Part shown: positions 6,548 to 9,152 of the stretch, in pieces | Position numbering within the stretch: the stretch's first letter is position 1 | How the letters are laid out: each line of letters opens with the position of its first letter | Source: Opitutaceae bacterium | GTDB lineage: Bacteria; Verrucomicrobiota; Verrucomicrobiia; Opitutales; Opitutaceae | Reading direction: 5' to 3' | DNA: 9,152 bases | Assembly (NCBI GenBank): GCA_025352845.1 | Contig: JANXSC010000110.1 | Coordinates: 1-9,152 of the forward strand | The notes under the pieces: model-generated | Told to the model about the DNA's origin: nothing | The model's input: only the letters and a program-made list of their open reading frames with translations | Databases searched by the model: none | Program-made: the position numbers and the translations under genes

Positions 6548-6566
6548 CTAGCGCGAAAGCACTCCG

Positions 6567-7160
6567 CTACTTCTTCTCCGCCGCGATTTCCTTCTCCAGT
6601 TTTTTTACCTTCGGCGCGATCACGTAGGCGCAGTAGCCGGCATGCGGGTTCAGGCGGAAATAGTCCTGGTGGTATTTCTCGGCGACCCAGAATTTCTCCA
6701 ACGGCACAATCTCCGTCGTGATCGGATCACGAAACACCTTGGCGGCGGCGTCGCGTGATTTTTCCGCAACGGCTTTCTGCGCGGCATTCGCGTAGAGGAT
6801 GATCGAGCGATACTGCGGGCCGTGGTCGTTGCCCTGACCGCCGACCTGCGTCGGGTTGTGCACGTGCCAGAAATAATCGACGAGTTTCTCCAGCGAGATT
6901 TTCTCCGGATCGAAATCGATTTTGATCACCTCAGCGTGGCCGGTGGCATGCGCGCAGATTTGCTCGTAGGTGGGATTCGCCTCCTTGCCGCCGGCGTAGC
7001 CGCTCACGACGTCCTTCACGCCGGGCAGGATTTCATACGCGGCTTCGGTGCACCAGAAGCACCCCCCGCCGAGGACCAAGGATTCGGTTTTCGATTCAGC
7101 AGCGTTCATAGTGGCAGAAAAAGCGGCGAGGGTGCCGACCAAGAGGTGAAGGCTTTTCAT
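6567..7160 (-). CDS. msrA: Peptide-methionine (S)-S-oxide reductase MsrA, exported form
   Basis: This 197-aa enzyme reduces methionine-S-sulfoxide in proteins back to methionine. The catalytic motif GGGCFWCTEA gives Cys34 as the active nucleophile and Cys37 nearby. Conserved features follow: GYAGG (54-58), NPTYEQIC with HAEV (62-78), the HNPTQ..GQGNDHGPQYRS block (101-119), and a C-terminal YCAYVIAPK (176-184) whose Cys177 is the likely resolving cysteine. The first 20 or so residues (MKSLHLLVGTLAAFSATMNA) look like a Sec signal peptide with a cleavage site near Ala20-Ala21, so the enzyme should work in the periplasm and is expected to need an exported thiol donor. The ATG at 7160 is chosen because it begins this signal peptide. 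An upstream in-frame start at 7235 would bury it. It lies 76 bp downstream of ettA on the same strand, and its 3' end meets the MITE-like element. No MsrB partner is encoded in the window. Confidence 0.95.
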   Translation of the reverse strand: MKSLHLLVGTLAAFSATMNAAESKTESLVLGGGCFWCTEAAYEILPGVKDVVSGYAGGKEANPTYEQICAHATGHAEVIKIDFDPEKISLEKLVDYFWHVHNPTQVGGQGNDHGPQYRSIILYANAAQKAVAEKSRDAAAKVFRDPITTEIVPLEKFWVAEKYHQDYFRLNPHAGYCAYVIAPKVKKLEKEIAAEKK

Positions 7161-7236
7161 GTGACTTGAACCATTGAATGCACAGATTATTCCTTGGCAA
7201 CTCACGGCACCGATCTTCGCCGAGTTGAGAATCACA

Positions 7237-8925
7237 TCACCGCGACAGCTTCCGATATTTGATCCGGTGCGGCTGGTCGGCCGCCTTGCCTTTCCGGCGG
7301 CGGAAATCCTCCAGGTAGCTCGAATAGTTGCCGTTGAAAAACACCACCGTGCTGTCGCCCTCGAAGGCGAGGATGTGCGTCGCCACGCGGTCGAGGAACC
7401 AGCGGTCGTGCGACACCACCACCGCGCAGCCGGCGAAATTTTCCAGGCCTTCCTCCAGCGCGCGGATCGAATTCACATCGAGGTCGTTGGTCGGTTCGTC
7501 GAGGAGGATGAGGTTGGCCCCGCTCTTGAGCAGGCGCGCGAGATGCACGCGGTTGCGTTCGCCGCCGGAGAGCACGCCGACTTTTTTTTGCTGGTCCGCG
7601 CCCGTGAAGCCAAACTGCGCGCAATACGCGCGCGAGTTCACCTCGCGGTTCGCGAGTCGCATGATCTCTTCGCCGCCGCTGATCGCCTGCCAGATCGTTT
7701 CGGTGTCGGGGAGCGAGTCGCGCGACTGGTCCACATGCGCGATCTTCACGGTCGGGCCGACGCGCAGCTCGCCGGACTCGGCCTTTTCCATCGCGGTGAT
7801 CAGGCGAAACATCGTCGTCTTTCCGGCGCCGTTCGGCCCGATGACGCCGACGATGCCGCCGGGAGGGAGCGAGAAATTCACGTTCTCGAACAGCACGTTG
7901 TCGCCGTAGCTCTTCGCGAGTGCCTTCGCCTCGACCACGAGCGCGCCGAGCCGCGGGCCGGGCGGAATCATGATTTCAAATTCCTTCTCCTTCTCGGCGA
8001 CGTCCTGCTTGAGCATGTTCTCGTAGGAGCTGATGCGCGCCTGCGATTTCGTAACGCGGGCCCGCGACGACTGGCGAATCCACGCCAGCTCACGCGCCAT
8101 GGCTTTCTGCCGCTTGTCCTCGGTGCGCTGCTCCACCCCGGCGCGCGCCTGCTTCTGCTCGAGCCACGACGAGTAATTGCCCTTCCACGGAATCCCGTGG
8201 CCGTGGGAGAGCTCGAGAATCCACTGCGCGACGTTGTCCAAAAAGTAGCGGTCATGCGTCACCGCGATCACGGTGCCCTCGTAGCGGGCGAGATGTTGTT
8301 CCAGCCATTGCACGCTCTCGGCATCGAGATGGTTGGTCGGTTCGTCGAGGAGGAGAATCGACGGCTTCTTCAACAACAGCCGCGCGAGCGCCACGCGGCG
8401 GCGCTCGCCCCCTGAAAGTTTTTCCACGAGCGCATCGCCCGGCGGGCAGCGCAGCGCGTCCATCGCCATCTCGACCTGCGGTGCGACATCCCACGCGCCG
8501 AGCGCGTCGATCTTGTCCTGCAATTCCGCCTGCTTGTTCGCGACCTTGTCCTTCGCCGCCTCGTCAGCCGCCTGGGCGAGTTCGTCCCAAGTCGCATCGT
8601 AGGCCGTCGTCAGGTCGGTCAGGTGCTTCACGCCCTCCTCGACACACGCGCGCACCGTCGAGCCGGGCGTGAGGTGCGGCTCCTGTTCGAGAAACCCGAT
8701 CGGGTAGCCCGACTCGAAGTGCAGCCGCCCGTCGATGTCCGTGTCGCGGCCCGCGAGGATGCGGAGCAGCGAGGATTTGCCGGAGCCGTTGAGCCCGAGC
8801 ACGCCGATCTTCGCCCCGTAGTAAAACGACAGCGAGATGTCGCGGAGGATTTCCTTGCGCTCGATTTTTTTCGAGACGCCGAGCATCGAGAAAATGATCT
8901 TCGGGGCTTCTTCAGCTTTGGCCAT
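7237..8925 (-). CDS. ettA: Energy-dependent translational throttle protein EttA (ABC-F ATPase)
   Basis: This 562-aa cytoplasmic protein has two ABC ATPase domains and no membrane segments, the ABC-F layout. Domain 1 has Walker A GLNGSGKS (44-51), signature LSGGE (170-174), Walker B ILLLDEPTNHLD with Glu195, and switch His224. Domain 2 has GPNGAGKT (363-370), LSGGE (452-456), LILLDEPTNDLD with Glu477, and switch His506. Between them lies the basic helical arm that reaches the ribosome's P-site tRNA (about 250-315, including ELAWIRQSSRARVTKSQAR). EttA binds the ribosomal E site and gates entry of the 70S initiation complex into elongation according to the ATP/ADP ratio. The length is near that of the E. 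coli protein (about 555 aa) and the N-terminus has the EttA-like IIFSMLGVSKK start. The ATG at 8925 has no obvious Shine-Dalgarno. A stronger GGAGG lies 60 bp upstream, too far to serve it. Confidence 0.95.
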   Translation of the reverse strand: MAKAEEAPKIIFSMLGVSKKIERKEILRDISLSFYYGAKIGVLGLNGSGKSSLLRILAGRDTDIDGRLHFESGYPIGFLEQEPHLTPGSTVRACVEEGVKHLTDLTTAYDATWDELAQAADEAAKDKVANKQAELQDKIDALGAWDVAPQVEMAMDALRCPPGDALVEKLSGGERRRVALARLLLKKPSILLLDEPTNHLDAESVQWLEQHLARYEGTVIAVTHDRYFLDNVAQWILELSHGHGIPWKGNYSSWLEQKQARAGVEQRTEDKRQKAMARELAWIRQSSRARVTKSQARISSYENMLKQDVAEKEKEFEIMIPPGPRLGALVVEAKALAKSYGDNVLFENVNFSLPPGGIVGVIGPNGAGKTTMFRLITAMEKAESGELRVGPTVKIAHVDQSRDSLPDTETIWQAISGGEEIMRLANREVNSRAYCAQFGFTGADQQKKVGVLSGGERNRVHLARLLKSGANLILLDEPTNDLDVNSIRALEEGLENFAGCAVVVSHDRWFLDRVATHILAFEGDSTVVFFNGNYSSYLEDFRRRKGKAADQPHRIKYRKLSR

Positions 8926-9012
8926 GTTTCAGAGCGGCAGGGATTCGGCAGCGTTTCAAGCTGCACGATCCACACCGTCGCCTCCTCATGATTACTCGCC
9001 TAGCGTCGGTGC

Positions 9013-9152
9013 CTACTTCCAATTGCCAATGTCGTCCGCAGTGCCGCTCGTCTTGTCTGGGCCTTTGGACCATAGATCATAGCTGCCTTTGTTGCGGGTT
9101 CCCGGATAAGCGTATTGGTAAGGCTCGCCCCACGGATCGCCGTCGATCTTGC
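9013..9152 (-). CDS. gspG: Type II secretion major pseudopilin GspG, C-terminal fragment
   Basis: Only the last 45 codons are inside the window; the gene enters from the right edge. The sequence DPWGEPYQYAYPG (residues 5-17 of the fragment) followed by GSYDLWSKGPDK and TADDIGNWK at the very end is the hallmark C-terminal module of GspG pseudopilins. The Asp residues in the DLWSKGPD and ADDIGNW segments form the calcium-binding loop in known structures. GspG assembles the periplasmic pseudopilus that pushes folded exoproteins through the outer membrane. The N-terminal methylated prepilin helix is not visible. Verrucomicrobiota also encode many GspG-like pseudopilins outside complete type II systems, so the wider operon is needed to fix the role. 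It ends 87 bp before ettA on the same strand. Confidence 0.8.
   Translation of the reverse strand, partial: KIDGDPWGEPYQYAYPGTRNKGSYDLWSKGPDKTSGTADDIGNWK

Larger units (their letters stand above)
6268..6551. mobile_element. Non-coding MITE-like element with IS5-style ends and CTAG flanks
   Basis: Perfect 17-bp inverted repeats GGAAGCGCTGATTAATT (6272-6288) and its reverse complement (6531-6547) bound a 276-bp interior with no transposase or other plausible gene. Each end is flanked by CTAG (6268-6271 and 6548-6551). CTAG is its own reverse complement, so with the adjacent GCG/CGC the visible repeat is 24 bp (6265-6288 and 6531-6554). A 4-bp CTAR target and ends beginning GGAAG are features known for IS5-family insertion sequences, so I read this as a non-autonomous derivative moved in trans by an IS5-type transposase. 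The family assignment is inference from the ends alone. It sits precisely between two convergent genes, where an insertion does least harm. It is more AT-rich at the ends than its surroundings. An alternative reading is a long bidirectional terminator palindrome, but a loop of more than 200 bp argues against that. Confidence 0.75.

Noticed and set aside
6268..6551. CRISPR array or integron attC site as explanation for the repeats
   Set aside because: There are no regularly spaced direct repeats, no cas or integrase genes, and the symmetry is that of terminal inverted repeats with a short palindromic target.
6445..6627. Short plus-strand frame running from the mobile element into msrA
   Set aside because: It crosses the element boundary and the msrA 3' end, has no motif and no homologous feel; not a transposase remnant.
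7199..7227. Hairpin CAACTC...GAGTTG (with GGC/GCC inner pairing and a 2-nt bulge) between ettA and msrA as a terminator
   Set aside because: The stem is bulged and no T-run follows on the minus strand, so it could only be a weak attenuator at best.
7161..7236. Promoter TTGCCA with TTCAAT 16 bp later upstream of msrA
   Set aside because: The -10 match is poor and the implied start would leave only a few bases of leader; not distinguishable from chance.
7174..8415. 413-codon plus-strand open frame opposite ettA
   Set aside because: Mirror of the ettA codons, no recognisable motif, and ettA on the other strand has every expected ABC-F motif.

Overview
This window of high-GC bacterial DNA most probably comes from a Verrucomicrobiota member, and my best guess is an Opitutaceae-like lineage. 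Three things point there. One is an ECF-type sigma factor with a C-terminal membrane anchor and extracytoplasmic domain. Another is an intergenic double-hairpin repeat of a kind I associate, from memory, with Verrucomicrobiota. The third is a large PAS-rich hybrid kinase whose receiver has no output domain. No database search was possible, so the taxon is an inference.

Layout: positions 1-136 hold no recognisable gene. On the minus strand are a small stand-alone Hpt phosphotransfer protein (137-469) and an SSAT-like GNAT acetyltransferase (547-1026). Reading the other way across a 164-bp divergent gap is a membrane-anchored hybrid histidine kinase with three PAS domains and a C-terminal receiver (1191-3674). 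The sigma factor follows (3780-5375). Its stop overlaps the start (ATGA) of a 299-aa membrane protein (5372-6271) that is a paralogue of the sigma factor's own C-terminal half. Next comes a compact non-coding mobile element of about 276 bp with perfect 17-bp terminal inverted repeats and flanking CTAG (about 6268-6551). It lies exactly between two convergent genes and carries a tandem double hairpin. The minus strand then carries an exported methionine sulfoxide reductase, msrA (6567-7160), the ABC-F translation factor ettA (7237-8925), and the last 45 codons of a GspG-type major pseudopilin running off the right edge (9013-9152).

How they fit together: the left part is signal transduction. 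The kinase and Hpt protein have complementary phosphorelay modules, although nothing in the sequence proves they are partners. The centre looks like a regulatory pair, a membrane-tethered sigma factor and a translationally coupled partner carrying the same presumed periplasmic domain. This is the most interesting system in the window. The right part is housekeeping and envelope functions: repair of oxidised methionine, translation control and a secretion pseudopilin.
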